Below, in pieces: positions 1 through 9,392 of a stretch of 64,000 bases of DNA. This DNA is from Lachnospiraceae bacterium YSD2013 (lineage in GTDB: Bacteria > Bacillota > Clostridia > Lachnospirales > Lachnospiraceae), in contig FMTX01000010.1 of NCBI GenBank assembly GCA_900100895.1, positions 62,001 to 126,000 on the forward strand, written 5' to 3'. The notes under the pieces were generated by a model. It saw nothing but the letters and a program-made list of their open reading frames with translations, had not been told where the DNA came from and searched no databases. The translations under genes were made by a program, and so were the position numbers. Positions within the stretch are counted from its first letter, which is position 1, and every line of letters begins with the position of its first letter.

Positions 1-1998
1 AAGGTTGGCGCTCGGAAGGCTCATGGCGTGGAATACAAGCTTAATCTCGCCGGACACTTTTATGCTCTCTGTCGTATCTGAGCAAAAAGTATCAATCTGA
101 ACATTCGGAATATCGGACTCGAGTCTGTCCGTGAAATTAAACTCGGACACGATACGCTCAATGTCGGATTCGGATATCTTATCCTCGGACTGGGATGCCT
201 CGATACTGTTGAGCTGGCAGTTCTCTCCGGTAAGCGCTATATAAACAGACTTCGTGGTATCGGGAAGTGCAACCGTAACATGCACCAGCGTATCCGCATA
301 TGAAAGCTCCATCTTCATATGGTCTCCGATTTTGGCCGCCTTGATACGGTAACCCATATCCCCGTAGCCGCCGGAGCGCTCTTTCTTCTCAGTTCTTGCC
401 ACAATGTTACGCGCGTTGGTACACACAAATCTTCCGTCAAACCACACTTCGCCGTATTCAAAGCATCTGTATTCTTCGATTTCATTAGGCTTATCGTGTA
501 TGCGTCTGTCGTAAGAATCAAACAACACTATAGCAGGAGCCGAGAACTCATCGGCACCGTAATTGGTAGGTATACAGTCAAAACTTATATTGGTATATGC
601 TTCAACGACAGGCACACCGACGGTTATACTCTCTCTGTAATGCCTGCACTTTAATTCGTTTTCTATGGTGGTATCGTAATCCCAGTTGGCCGCCGTACGG
701 TCGCTGTCCATGATATTGATCATGTACTTGGCATACTCGGGGTCAAACTCGGTACCCGAACGCTTAATAAACTCTTCTCTCACCGTCTGGTAAGGCAGTC
801 CGTCCCTTGAACCGTTCTTGGAAGACATGGTGTCAAAAGCATCGCAAACCGCGATAATCCTTGCAATCTCGGGAATCTTATTGCCCTTAAGTCCCTCGGG
901 CGAGCCGGTTCCGTCGAAATGCTCATTTCTGTAATACGCACTTTCTTTAAGATACGGATATTCGGTGATACTTGAAAGGATTTCATTGCCGACTAACTGC
1001 TTTTGCTTAAGGATTTCCTTGCCTTCTTCACTGTCCTCATCGATATCCATGGTGTTATCAGGCATACCTACCATTCCCACATCATGAAGAAGTGCCGCGA
1101 AATATACCTTATCTATTTCGTCCTCGTTTTTACCCGCAAGCTCCGCAAGTCTTCTTGCAAAAGAAGCTACTCTGACAGAATGCCCCTTTGAATAGATACT
1201 CTTGTTTTCAACCGCAGTAACAAAAGCCGTAGTCATGCGCCCGAACATACGCTTCATGTTCTTAGACTCTTCCTGCAACTGTCCCATCTCAATCTTATGA
1301 GCTCTCTCAACGGTATCGTTAATATCGAGATAGGTAAATACATAAAGAGAAATGGACACAAGCACCATCGCCATGTTAACGATGGAAAGTCCGTAAGCAA
1401 ATATCTGAATGATACCTACAACTACAGGAACGAATATGTAAAGAACCAATGAAGTATATATCAGTCGGCCGACAGACTTACGCAGATACTGCCTGATTAC
1501 CGTATACTGTATAAGCGGGCACAATACAGGGATAATGTAGCAAAGCAGGAATCCCGGTCCTCTGTGATAAACGTTGGCATCGTCAAAATAATAGTACATT
1601 CCCGTAAACAGATTAAGTACTACCATAAACATTTCAATAAGCGCCGCGATGCCCACAAATTTGAGTCTGTTTGGTACCACACTTATCCTGCCGCTCTTAT
1701 TTATGAGGACAATTAAGTACATGTTAAAAACAAGCACAATCATGGCGGTAAGGAAGAATACAAAGAAATTGCTTAACCTTACCAGCACATACCCGCGCTT
1801 TCCCGCCACACCCGAATAAATGTATGCGAGTCTGTCAAAAAAAAGCAGGAATGTAGCCGTGAATTCCATGGCTATAAGGATTCTTTTGCGCTTAGGCTCA
1901 AGGAACCTTGTAACAAACAAAAGAAGCGCAAACGTAAAACAGGCTACACTTAACGAAAGCATAATATTAAGTTGATGTGCTCGCAAAAAATCAAACAT
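1..1998 (-). CDS. Membrane HD-GYP-like protein with degenerate active site (3' end cut by window edge)
   Basis: The frame is open from ATG at 1998 to the left edge, so at least 665 residues are present and the C-terminus is missing. AAGAGGAG lies 9 bases before the ATG. The N-terminal ~220 residues contain about seven hydrophobic segments, followed by a short linker and an HD-GYP-type domain (roughly residues 245-430). The HD pair is present in LLHDVGMVGMPD, but the hallmark HHExxDGxGYP reads RNEHFDGTGSP, and the histidine of the usual HPxxG segment reads KQKQLVG. Several metal ligands of active cyclic-di-GMP phosphodiesterases are therefore absent, and a sensory or structural role is more likely than catalysis (inference). 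The remaining ~235 residues form a beta-rich region I do not recognise. It is the last gene seen of a four-gene signalling operon and starts 15 bases after the response regulator stops. Confidence 0.75.
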   Translation of the reverse strand, partial: MFDFLRAHQLNIMLSLSVACFTFALLLFVTRFLEPKRKRILIAMEFTATFLLFFDRLAYIYSGVAGKRGYVLVRLSNFFVFFLTAMIVLVFNMYLIVLINKSGRISVVPNRLKFVGIAALIEMFMVVLNLFTGMYYYFDDANVYHRGPGFLLCYIIPVLCPLIQYTVIRQYLRKSVGRLIYTSLVLYIFVPVVVGIIQIFAYGLSIVNMAMVLVSISLYVFTYLDINDTVERAHKIEMGQLQEESKNMKRMFGRMTTAFVTAVENKSIYSKGHSVRVASFARRLAELAGKNEDEIDKVYFAALLHDVGMVGMPDNTMDIDEDSEEGKEILKQKQLVGNEILSSITEYPYLKESAYYRNEHFDGTGSPEGLKGNKIPEIARIIAVCDAFDTMSSKNGSRDGLPYQTVREEFIKRSGTEFDPEYAKYMINIMDSDRTAANWDYDTTIENELKCRHYRESITVGVPVVEAYTNISFDCIPTNYGADEFSAPAIVLFDSYDRRIHDKPNEIEEYRCFEYGEVWFDGRFVCTNARNIVARTEKKERSGGYGDMGYRIKAAKIGDHMKMELSYADTLVHVTVALPDTTKSVYIALTGENCQLNSIEASQSEDKISESDIERIVSEFNFTDRLESDIPNVQIDTFCSDTTESIKVSGEIKLVFHAMSLPSANL

Positions 1999-2013
1999 TA
2001 ACAAATGCTCCTC

Positions 2014-2778
2014 TTATTTGTGAAGAATAAAGAACTCCTGCAATTTTTCAAGCAGTTCTCCCCTTTTGATGTTCTTAAGGAAGTATCCTTCGGGCTTTAA
2101 TGCCACTACAGCCATAACGCTTTCTTTGTCCGACTTGCCGGTAAGAAACATTACGGGAATGTTTTTGGTCTCAGAATCGTTTCTTAACATCTCAAGTACC
2201 TGCGGTCCGCTTGTAACCGGCATTTCGTGATCGAGAAGTATAAGGTCGACCTTGTTCTTGCCAAGAAACTTAATTGCCTGAAGTCCCGAATTGGCCATGG
2301 ATACCTTATAGTCGCTCTTAAGCCACTGTCTTACCACATTTAAGTAGTTTGGGTCGTCGTCCACTATCAGGATGCTTTTTTTGAACTCACCGGAATCGAC
2401 TTTATCGTAGTATTCGGTGATAGTCTTGGCAAACTGTTCATTGTCTATGGGTCTTGTAAATGTCTTATAAACAAGGTCGCTTGACATATGCTTGCTGACG
2501 AAATCAATCTCGGGCTGTGCGCCGAGAAGGATTACCTGACTGTTCTTTTCTTCGAGGCTGTCGGTAAGATAGTGAAGCACCTCGTCCTTGGGACGTACAT
2601 CATCGTCCATGTAAAGCGTAATCAGCGAGGCATCACCCCATGCCGCGTTGATATCGTTAACCGAATATGGCACGAATCTGCAGAACACGCCCGCGTCCTG
2701 AACTTTCTTAACAAGCACGCGCACGATAAAGGATTCTTTTTCCGCAATAAAAACCATACTGTTTCCTGTGTCACCCAT
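2014..2778 (-). CDS. Two-domain response regulator without output domain
   Basis: 254 residues. The C-terminal half (about 133-250) is a canonical receiver: acidic pair in ILIVDDDPNY, phosphoacceptor Asp in LILLDHEMP, the Thr in VMFLTGKSD and a Lys near the end. The N-terminal half (1-125) has receiver-like length and hydrophobic strands but lacks a clear phosphoacceptor, so it looks like a pseudo-receiver. There is no DNA-binding or enzymatic output domain; CheY/Spo0F-like signalling by protein contact is the likely mode (inference). GGGAGAG sits 5 bases before the ATG. The gene begins 15 bases after the hybrid kinase stop and ends 15 bases before the HD-GYP-like gene, so it probably relays or buffers phosphate from that kinase. 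Confidence 0.85.
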   Translation of the reverse strand: MGDTGNSMVFIAEKESFIVRVLVKKVQDAGVFCRFVPYSVNDINAAWGDASLITLYMDDDVRPKDEVLHYLTDSLEEKNSQVILLGAQPEIDFVSKHMSSDLVYKTFTRPIDNEQFAKTITEYYDKVDSGEFKKSILIVDDDPNYLNVVRQWLKSDYKVSMANSGLQAIKFLGKNKVDLILLDHEMPVTSGPQVLEMLRNDSETKNIPVMFLTGKSDKESVMAVVALKPEGYFLKNIKRGELLEKLQEFFILHK

Positions 2779-2793
2779 AATTACTCTCCCTTT

Positions 2794-5700
2794 TTATGAA
2801 TTTAGTCCCATTAATTGTTCCATGCCGTCCCAGTCAAATGTCTTAAGCATCTTTTCAAGCTCGGCCATTTTGATTTCGTCTTCGTCCGGAAGTTTGTATT
2901 CATGCAAACTTGCGAGTATCATTTCGACCGCGTCGTAATCCATCTGCGGTATCACGTCGGCAAGAGCCGAATATGCATCCCTAAGCTCATCCTCGGGAAT
3001 CGGAGGAAGGTTATCTGCTTTCTTTTCCTCCTCTTTAAGAAGTTTTAGCTTCTCCTTAAAGTCTTCGTACATGCTTAAGAGTCTGTCCGTATTGTCGTTT
3101 ATAAAGTTCATGTTGTCGTGGTTGCCGGCGTCTTCAAGCTGCTCGGCAAGCTTTGAAAGAACGGATGCACCAATTATGCGGGCCGAGCTCTTAAGCGCAT
3201 GAACCTTTATGGTATACAACCTTATGTTACCACTATCGTACGCATCTTTAATTACCCTTGAATTGTCATCGATAGTGTCAAGGAACAATTTAAGTGCATA
3301 TATATAATTCGCCACGCCACCGGAAGCTTTGATACCGTCTTCGGCGCTGACGCCTTCGGTTTCGTAGATCCACTTCATATCTTCGGGAATCTCTGTAATT
3401 TCTTCCACCGCGTCGGCCTGCGTAGGCTTCTCCATCATTTCTTCGGGCAGATGCTTCATGATGGTCTTTTCAAGTATCTCGGGCTCAACGGGCTTTGAAA
3501 GATAACCGTTAAAGCCTTTGGACTTGTAGAACTCTTCACCTGCCGTAGAATTGGCGGTAAGTGCATAGACAGGTAAGTCGGGATAAATCTTTCGTATCTC
3601 GGCAACCGTCTCGATACCGTCCATTCCGGGCATCATGTGATCGAGAAGCACAACGTTAAACTGATGGTCCTTAATCTTGTTAAGCGCATCCTCTCCGCTT
3701 TCCGAGGTTGTGACAAATACCTTGGTAGCCTTTAAGAGTCCCTTCATAACGTTTAAGTTCATCTGGTTGTCATCGACTACAAGGATGTCGGCATCGGGTG
3801 CGATAAACTGAGGAACGTAAGGTCCCCTGGCCTTGCTTTCGTCATGCTCGATAAATGCGCCGAGCGGTGTCGCATCCACGATTTTCTGATTAATGGTAAG
3901 TATGAATTCCGAACCTTTGCCGTACTCACTTTCTACCCAGAGATTACCGCCCATAAGCTCGGCAAATCTTCTCGAGATATCAAGGCCTAAGCCGGTTCCC
4001 TGAATACTGCTGTTCTTCTCTTCGTCCAGACGCTCGTAAGCGGTAAAGAGTTTTTCTTTGTCCTCTTCTTTAACACCCATACCGGTATCGACTACCGAGA
4101 ATCTGAGGCTTGCAATGTCATCGTTACGCTCCTGCATTGAAACATAAAGCGCGAGGCCGCCGATGCTTGTGTATTTGACTGCGTTGGTAAGAAGATTTAA
4201 AACAATTTGTTTTATTTTGCCCGCATCACCATACATACGCTTGGGTAAAAGTTCGTCTACTACAACGTCAAAAGTAAGTTCTTTTTCCGTACTCTTAACA
4301 CGAATCATGGAGACGATTGAACGAAGATTCTCCGCAACATCGTATTCCTGCTCCACAAGGTGCATTTTGCCGGACTCAATCTTACTCATGTCGAGAAGGT
4401 CGTTAATAAGACCGAGGAGTGATTCCGAAGCGTTTTTAATGTCGAGAGAATAGTTCATCATGGACAGGAAATAGCTCTTGGGCACACCTGTCGGGTCTTC
4501 ACGCATAATCATTTCGTTCATACCTGTTATCGTATTGATGGGGGTACGAATTTCGTGAGACATATTGGCAAGGAAGCGGGACTTGGCGGTGTTGGCGCGC
4601 TCCGCTTCTTCTTTGGCCTTTCTGATTTCCTCGTACTGCTTGTTGGCAAGCGTAGAGTGCATGATTCTCCATACAAGAAATGCCGCCAGAGCAAGTGCCA
4701 GAATTGCTATAACTATCTTTACAAGCAAAAGTTCTAAGAGCTTCGGTGTCTTGTAAATCTTATAGGTGTCTTCCTGAATGACAATGCCCTGAATCTTATC
4801 AAGAACCTGTATATGAAGTGTATAATCGCCGTAAGGAAGTCTGGTGTACTCAAGCGGAGTTATATCACTCTTCAAAACGGTGACTCCTTCGTCCTTAACA
4901 CCTTCAAGGTACAGGCGAACCGTAGGATTGAGCATAGTATAATCCATTACGGAAGCCGTAATCTGTATACGTCCGTCGGAAGCGGGAATTCTGTATACTC
5001 CGTCCTCACTTTGCTTAACCTCAACGTCGTCACAGTAGATGCTTCTTATCGCTGTATTGATTTCACTTTTGCCTTCGTAATAGTTGTTAATGTCGACCTT
5101 GATAACACCCTGTCTTCCGGGAATATAAAGGTAGCCGTTATTATCCCTGAAACTGTATGAGTTACTTGTAACAGCATAAGGAAGGCCGTTGGCCATGGTG
5201 TAGAGTCTGTAATCTTTGACATCGTCATTAAGCATATCGGCCTTCTTGACCATATACACGCCGTACGAGGACAGAATCCACATATTGTCAGTATCATCAA
5301 AATAAATATCATAGTTGTTATTGTACGGGAATGTGGTAACTTCTCTAATCGTTTCGTTCTTGTAGTATTCGATGGAGTTGGATGTTACTATCCAGTACAC
5401 ATCTCTTTTCTCATCTTTTACTATCTTCATGATAACGTCACTTGTAAGGCCGTCGTCGCGACCGATTCTTTTGGCATTGTAGCCGTCTATAATATATATT
5501 CCGTCACCGTCGGAACCTGCAAGAATCCTTCCGTCGTCAAGTTCGGCAAGTGTCATGAAGACGCTGTTCTTGACCACAGGTCCCGAGCCGACAGTTCTTT
5601 GTATTCTGCCGTTTTGAATAACTGCAAGACCACCGTTGGTACCCACAAGAGCACTTCCGTTCTCGGAGAAAGTGATGCATCTTACATGATTGTCTGGAAG

Positions 5701-7053
5701 CCCGTTCTCTGTGGTATAAGAAGAAATATTCTCATACATCGAGAAGCATACAAGTCCCTTGTCGTTATTGTATGTCGCAATCCAGATGTTTCCTTCTTTG
5801 TCCGAATTGATGCAGCGGATTCTGGTGTCTTTAAGGTACTCGGTAAGTTCATTGTCGATAGACTTACCGTCTTTGTTGATTATATAAAGGCCGGAATCGG
5901 TTCCGATATAAAGCCTGTTATTAACAAGGCATACCGCGTTCGTAACCACCTCGGGAAGTCCCGCACGGGCACTGTAATCCACAAAGTTGTTGCTTACAAG
6001 CTTCATGACTCCCTGAGTTGAGGAAGCAATCCATAAATTGCCCTGGTAATCAGAGGTCACCATTTCTATTCCGCTGTCAAAAGGAATACCCTCAAGCTTA
6101 ACAAACTGCAGTTTTTCGTCGAGATAGCCCACCATACTCGTAGAAGAAATCCATACTCTTCCGCAGTCGTAGTTCATCCAGTGAACATCTGTTAGAGGCT
6201 CTACGAAAATTTTAGTCATGCGACTTGAATCCTGGCCAAAATCTCCATAGTATACCATCTTGTCTTCTGTACCTATGTAGACTTTGCCGGGATTAAGCCG
6301 GTCCGCAAGGATTGTCGAAATCTTCTTTATTCCCAGATCTGCGCTGGTATAGACTTCTTGAACCTTGCAGTTTTCAATCTTAAAGACATAACCGTTGCCG
6401 GTCTGACCGTATATTATGCCATTGCTGTCGGCACTGAGTTTAAGGACACGTTCCTCTCTTAATTTTTCTTCCGAAATATCGTGAACCTGCATGTCCGAAT
6501 CCACATAGCATATGCCGGAAGTCGTACCGATAAAGATGTTCCCTTTCGAGTCTTCCGCAAAGATTCTTATGGAGGAGGACGGAAGGCCTTCTTTGTACGT
6601 AAGATGCGTTACGTCGCCGGTTCTGTTAAGGATTACCACGCCGTTGTCATTGGTTCCCACCCAGATACGCCCCTTGCTGTCTTCAAAGAACCCTCTTGCG
6701 CTGGTAAGACCGCCCGCAGTGTCGAGTCTCTTAAAAGAAGAACCGTCGTACTCAATAACACCGCTGTAGCCGCCTATAAAAATATGGCCTTCCCTTGCTC
6801 CCATAACAAACATCGCATCGGATGTGGGAAGTCCGTTTGAAGCGTCGTAGACCTCGGAGGTGTATCCCATGCCGGATATCTGTCCCGTAGCCGCATAGCC
6901 GCCGCCGTAAAGCCCGTTTGCCTCTCTTGATGCAAGTCCTATGGGTCTGTAGGTGGCAGCCTGAGCGTAAGTATTCAGTTTAAACAAAATTCCGGACAGC
7001 ACGAATAAACATACGCATGCCATCGCTATGAATTTTATCTTTCTTTTAACCAT
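2794..7053 (-). CDS. Propeller-type hybrid sensor histidine kinase (Reg_prop, HisKA, HATPase, REC, HPt)
   Basis: 1419 residues. An N-terminal signal/anchor segment precedes about 600 residues of repeated beta-propeller units with signatures such as GRIWVGTNDNGVV, GNIWIASSTQGV and GNIWIATYNNDKG, the two-component-regulator propeller pattern. A Y_Y_Y-like beta domain follows (about 690-760), then a membrane segment near 770-790. The cytoplasmic part has HisKA with the phosphohistidine in MSHEIRTP (about residue 832), an HATPase with N box, VVDTGMGV and GTGLGLDISRR, a receiver with LLDHMMPGMDG (Asp about 1137) and an HPt domain with VHALKSSA (His about 1284). The phosphorelay is complete in one chain. 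In Bacteroides such proteins sense oligosaccharides outside the cell; a carbohydrate ligand is plausible here but not shown. It lies 30 bases after the HD-GYP gene and 15 before the response regulator. Confidence 0.93.
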   Translation of the reverse strand: MVKRKIKFIAMACVCLFVLSGILFKLNTYAQAATYRPIGLASREANGLYGGGYAATGQISGMGYTSEVYDASNGLPTSDAMFVMGAREGHIFIGGYSGVIEYDGSSFKRLDTAGGLTSARGFFEDSKGRIWVGTNDNGVVILNRTGDVTHLTYKEGLPSSSIRIFAEDSKGNIFIGTTSGICYVDSDMQVHDISEEKLREERVLKLSADSNGIIYGQTGNGYVFKIENCKVQEVYTSADLGIKKISTILADRLNPGKVYIGTEDKMVYYGDFGQDSSRMTKIFVEPLTDVHWMNYDCGRVWISSTSMVGYLDEKLQFVKLEGIPFDSGIEMVTSDYQGNLWIASSTQGVMKLVSNNFVDYSARAGLPEVVTNAVCLVNNRLYIGTDSGLYIINKDGKSIDNELTEYLKDTRIRCINSDKEGNIWIATYNNDKGLVCFSMYENISSYTTENGLPDNHVRCITFSENGSALVGTNGGLAVIQNGRIQRTVGSGPVVKNSVFMTLAELDDGRILAGSDGDGIYIIDGYNAKRIGRDDGLTSDVIMKIVKDEKRDVYWIVTSNSIEYYKNETIREVTTFPYNNNYDIYFDDTDNMWILSSYGVYMVKKADMLNDDVKDYRLYTMANGLPYAVTSNSYSFRDNNGYLYIPGRQGVIKVDINNYYEGKSEINTAIRSIYCDDVEVKQSEDGVYRIPASDGRIQITASVMDYTMLNPTVRLYLEGVKDEGVTVLKSDITPLEYTRLPYGDYTLHIQVLDKIQGIVIQEDTYKIYKTPKLLELLLVKIVIAILALALAAFLVWRIMHSTLANKQYEEIRKAKEEAERANTAKSRFLANMSHEIRTPINTITGMNEMIMREDPTGVPKSYFLSMMNYSLDIKNASESLLGLINDLLDMSKIESGKMHLVEQEYDVAENLRSIVSMIRVKSTEKELTFDVVVDELLPKRMYGDAGKIKQIVLNLLTNAVKYTSIGGLALYVSMQERNDDIASLRFSVVDTGMGVKEEDKEKLFTAYERLDEEKNSSIQGTGLGLDISRRFAELMGGNLWVESEYGKGSEFILTINQKIVDATPLGAFIEHDESKARGPYVPQFIAPDADILVVDDNQMNLNVMKGLLKATKVFVTTSESGEDALNKIKDHQFNVVLLDHMMPGMDGIETVAEIRKIYPDLPVYALTANSTAGEEFYKSKGFNGYLSKPVEPEILEKTIMKHLPEEMMEKPTQADAVEEITEIPEDMKWIYETEGVSAEDGIKASGGVANYIYALKLFLDTIDDNSRVIKDAYDSGNIRLYTIKVHALKSSARIIGASVLSKLAEQLEDAGNHDNMNFINDNTDRLLSMYEDFKEKLKLLKEEEKKADNLPPIPEDELRDAYSALADVIPQMDYDAVEMILASLHEYKLPDEDEIKMAELEKMLKTFDWDGMEQLMGLNS

Positions 7054-7083
7054 TATCGGGACAAACCTCCTCGCAAAAACGGG

Positions 7084-9249
7084 TTATACGCTCTCATTGT
7101 ACTTTCGTAAAATAACTTTAACTTCGGGAAGTGATTCCATAAATACTTCCACGCACTTAGGATCAAACTGGGTGCCTGAGCCTTCCTGAATCAGCGCAAG
7201 TGCTTCTTCAAGAGGGAACGCCGGTTTATAAACACGCGTTGACGTCAATGCATCGAACACATCCGCCACAGAAGTGATACGAGCCGAAAGCGGAATCACC
7301 TCGCCGTGCAAGCCTTCGGGATAGCCCTTGCCGTCCCAGCGCTCGTGATGATATGCCGCCATGTTTCTTGCTTCTTTAAGGTAGTTCTCACCTTCTACGG
7401 TACTGATTGCTTTTTCCATAATCTTCTCGCCCGCAGAGGTGTGAGTCTTCATGATTTCAAATTCCTCTGGAGTCAACTTCCCGGGTTTATTTAAAATACT
7501 GTCGGGAATGTTAATCTTTCCGATATCGTGAAGGGGTGCGCTTCGTACTATATCGGATATGAACTGTGGCGTAACTTTGCCCGCGTAGTATCCTTTTTTC
7601 ATAAGTCCTTCGCCGATAATCTTAACGTAAGACGCCATTTTCTGAATGTGAGCACCGGTATCGGAATCCCTGTTTTCGACCAGGTCCGCCATGGTAATGA
7701 TAAGACCGTCCTGCATCTTGGCTGTTGCGTCCGTATATCTTCTGATACTTCGCATCTGCTCAGTCTGGTTAAGCGTCATGTCGCAGACTGAGTAATAAAG
7801 CTTCTCAACCTCGTCCTCGGTATTGATTTCTAAAGTCCTTATGTCCTTAACCACTTCATCGAGCTTCTGTTGGTCACTGCCCGCTTTGATGAATCTCTCA
7901 ACCGCCATAACGATTGAGTTAATAGGGTATACAAGGAATGTACCCGCAGTCCAGATTCCGTAAGCAAGTATCAAAAGAAACAGTCCCGCCATCATAAGCG
8001 TGATGTGCACAAGAAAGTCTCTCATATAACCCGACAGGTACTGAATATAGGTATCTGCACATGCATACGCAACGCATTTACCTTCGCTGTTAAATATAGG
8101 CGTATAAGATGTAATGAAATAGTTCCATTGTGTTTTAATCGGAATCGACGGCATATCTTTGCCTGCCAGGAAATCATCTAAAAACGGAGCTATAACACCG
8201 TCAACCGGATAAGTTTCTCCCGGTTCGTACCCCGGTACAGGCTCTTCATGGTAGTTTCCTTCATAATCCATGTTGGCATCAAGATCGAATACAAACGTTA
8301 TATCGGTCTCATCTATCTGAATTACGGATAAATTCTGAACACCGTATGCGTTGTCCCGAATCTTGTACATAAGTTGCTCGGTATCGAGATATCCCGGCGC
8401 ATTGACTCCGTATTTTATGTATTTAGCTATGGAATCTCCGTCAACTACCTGGCTTACAAAGTTGGCAGCACCTTTATTTATCTCGGTTCTCTCATTAATT
8501 GCGTTTTCAAAATAAAGTCTGATACCTACCCAGAACATGATAATAACAAGCAGGATTGCCATACCGCTCATGGTAAGAGTCATTCTGGTACGAACGGAAC
8601 GCTTGTTGTCTTTGCTCCATCGCCTCATGTCCTTTTTTTCGGCTTCGGAGAGCGGTACCTGTCTCCATGTACTGTTTCTAAGCTTTTTCTTAAGCTTCTC
8701 CGGCAGAAAACGAACCACCAGATAAGCTACCATAAACGAAATTCCTTTATCCGGAACATTTACAAGAATTTCTACAACAATGAATGTCAGAAATGCCGGC
8801 ACGCCCGTTGCCTGTGAAAAAGCAGAAACCGAGTCGCCGATAAATGTATTCTGAGGCTGTCCGAAAAGTCTCCACTGAATCAATCCTCCGACAATGCCCG
8901 TTATAACGCTTAATTCCAGAATCAAAAGAATCTTATTCTTAATCTTCCTAATATCTTTCCTGCCCATAAACTCAACCATAGTGAGAGCCGTGAGCGCATT
9001 AACTATGCTAAAATAAACGGAGTCGGGATTAAAGAAGCCGCATATCATGTTGGTCATGACAGCGGTAAGAATGCCCGGAAAATATCCGCACAGCATCGCA
9101 ACCGCCAATGTGCCGATAGTATCGAAATATAATGGCGTATTTTGTCCGTATGTAAAAGAAGCGAGAACAACGTTAAACGTAATTCCCATTAAAATGCAAA
9201 TCGAGCTTATTATTCTTTCGCTGTGTTTTTTGCGTAAATTGTGCTTCAC
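7084..9249 (-). CDS. Membrane-bound HD-GYP cyclic-di-GMP phosphodiesterase
   Basis: 721 residues from a GTG at 9249, chosen because GGAGG lies 8 bases upstream (9258-9262). The longer reading from 9360 would begin inside the terminator of the preceding gene. The N-terminus has about five membrane helices (residues 10-190), then a helix at about 240, a periplasmic sensor loop, another helix, a HAMP-like region, and an HD-GYP domain in the last ~190 residues. The catalytic signatures are intact: APLHDIGKINIPD and HHERWDGKGYPEGL, so hydrolysis of cyclic-di-GMP is expected. It is the first gene of the signalling operon, immediately before the hybrid kinase, suggesting that extracellular sensing and cyclic-di-GMP turnover are coupled (inference). 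Confidence 0.88.
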   Translation of the reverse strand: MKHNLRKKHSERIISSICILMGITFNVVLASFTYGQNTPLYFDTIGTLAVAMLCGYFPGILTAVMTNMICGFFNPDSVYFSIVNALTALTMVEFMGRKDIRKIKNKILLILELSVITGIVGGLIQWRLFGQPQNTFIGDSVSAFSQATGVPAFLTFIVVEILVNVPDKGISFMVAYLVVRFLPEKLKKKLRNSTWRQVPLSEAEKKDMRRWSKDNKRSVRTRMTLTMSGMAILLVIIMFWVGIRLYFENAINERTEINKGAANFVSQVVDGDSIAKYIKYGVNAPGYLDTEQLMYKIRDNAYGVQNLSVIQIDETDITFVFDLDANMDYEGNYHEEPVPGYEPGETYPVDGVIAPFLDDFLAGKDMPSIPIKTQWNYFITSYTPIFNSEGKCVAYACADTYIQYLSGYMRDFLVHITLMMAGLFLLILAYGIWTAGTFLVYPINSIVMAVERFIKAGSDQQKLDEVVKDIRTLEINTEDEVEKLYYSVCDMTLNQTEQMRSIRRYTDATAKMQDGLIITMADLVENRDSDTGAHIQKMASYVKIIGEGLMKKGYYAGKVTPQFISDIVRSAPLHDIGKINIPDSILNKPGKLTPEEFEIMKTHTSAGEKIMEKAISTVEGENYLKEARNMAAYHHERWDGKGYPEGLHGEVIPLSARITSVADVFDALTSTRVYKPAFPLEEALALIQEGSGTQFDPKCVEVFMESLPEVKVILRKYNESV

Positions 9250-9347
9250 GTATCGTGCCTCCGATAAATATTCGGGCATATTTTCAAGTGCTTTTTGCAC
9301 ATAAACATCCAAAAATAATGATATCACCGAGTTATTTAACAAAAGGC

Positions 9348-9383
9348 AAAAAACTGCCATTTCATGCGAAATGACAGTTTTTT
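9348..9383 (-). terminator. Rho-independent terminator after the GH127 gene
   Basis: A 15-base-pair inverted repeat with one G-U pair and a CATGCG loop; on the minus strand the stem ends in a run of T. It begins 10 bases after the GH127 stop and separates the carbohydrate locus from the signalling operon. Confidence 0.9.
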
Positions 9384-9392
9384 GATAAATTA

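Noticed and set aside
1999-9347. Cyclic-di-GMP riboswitch near the HD-GYP genes
   Set aside because: Gaps are 15-100 bases and none contains the GEMM-I or GEMM-II core pattern.
9250-9360. N-terminal extension of the HD-GYP gene to an ATG at 9360
   Set aside because: That ATG lies inside the terminator stem of the GH127 gene; GGAGG with good spacing marks the GTG at 9249.
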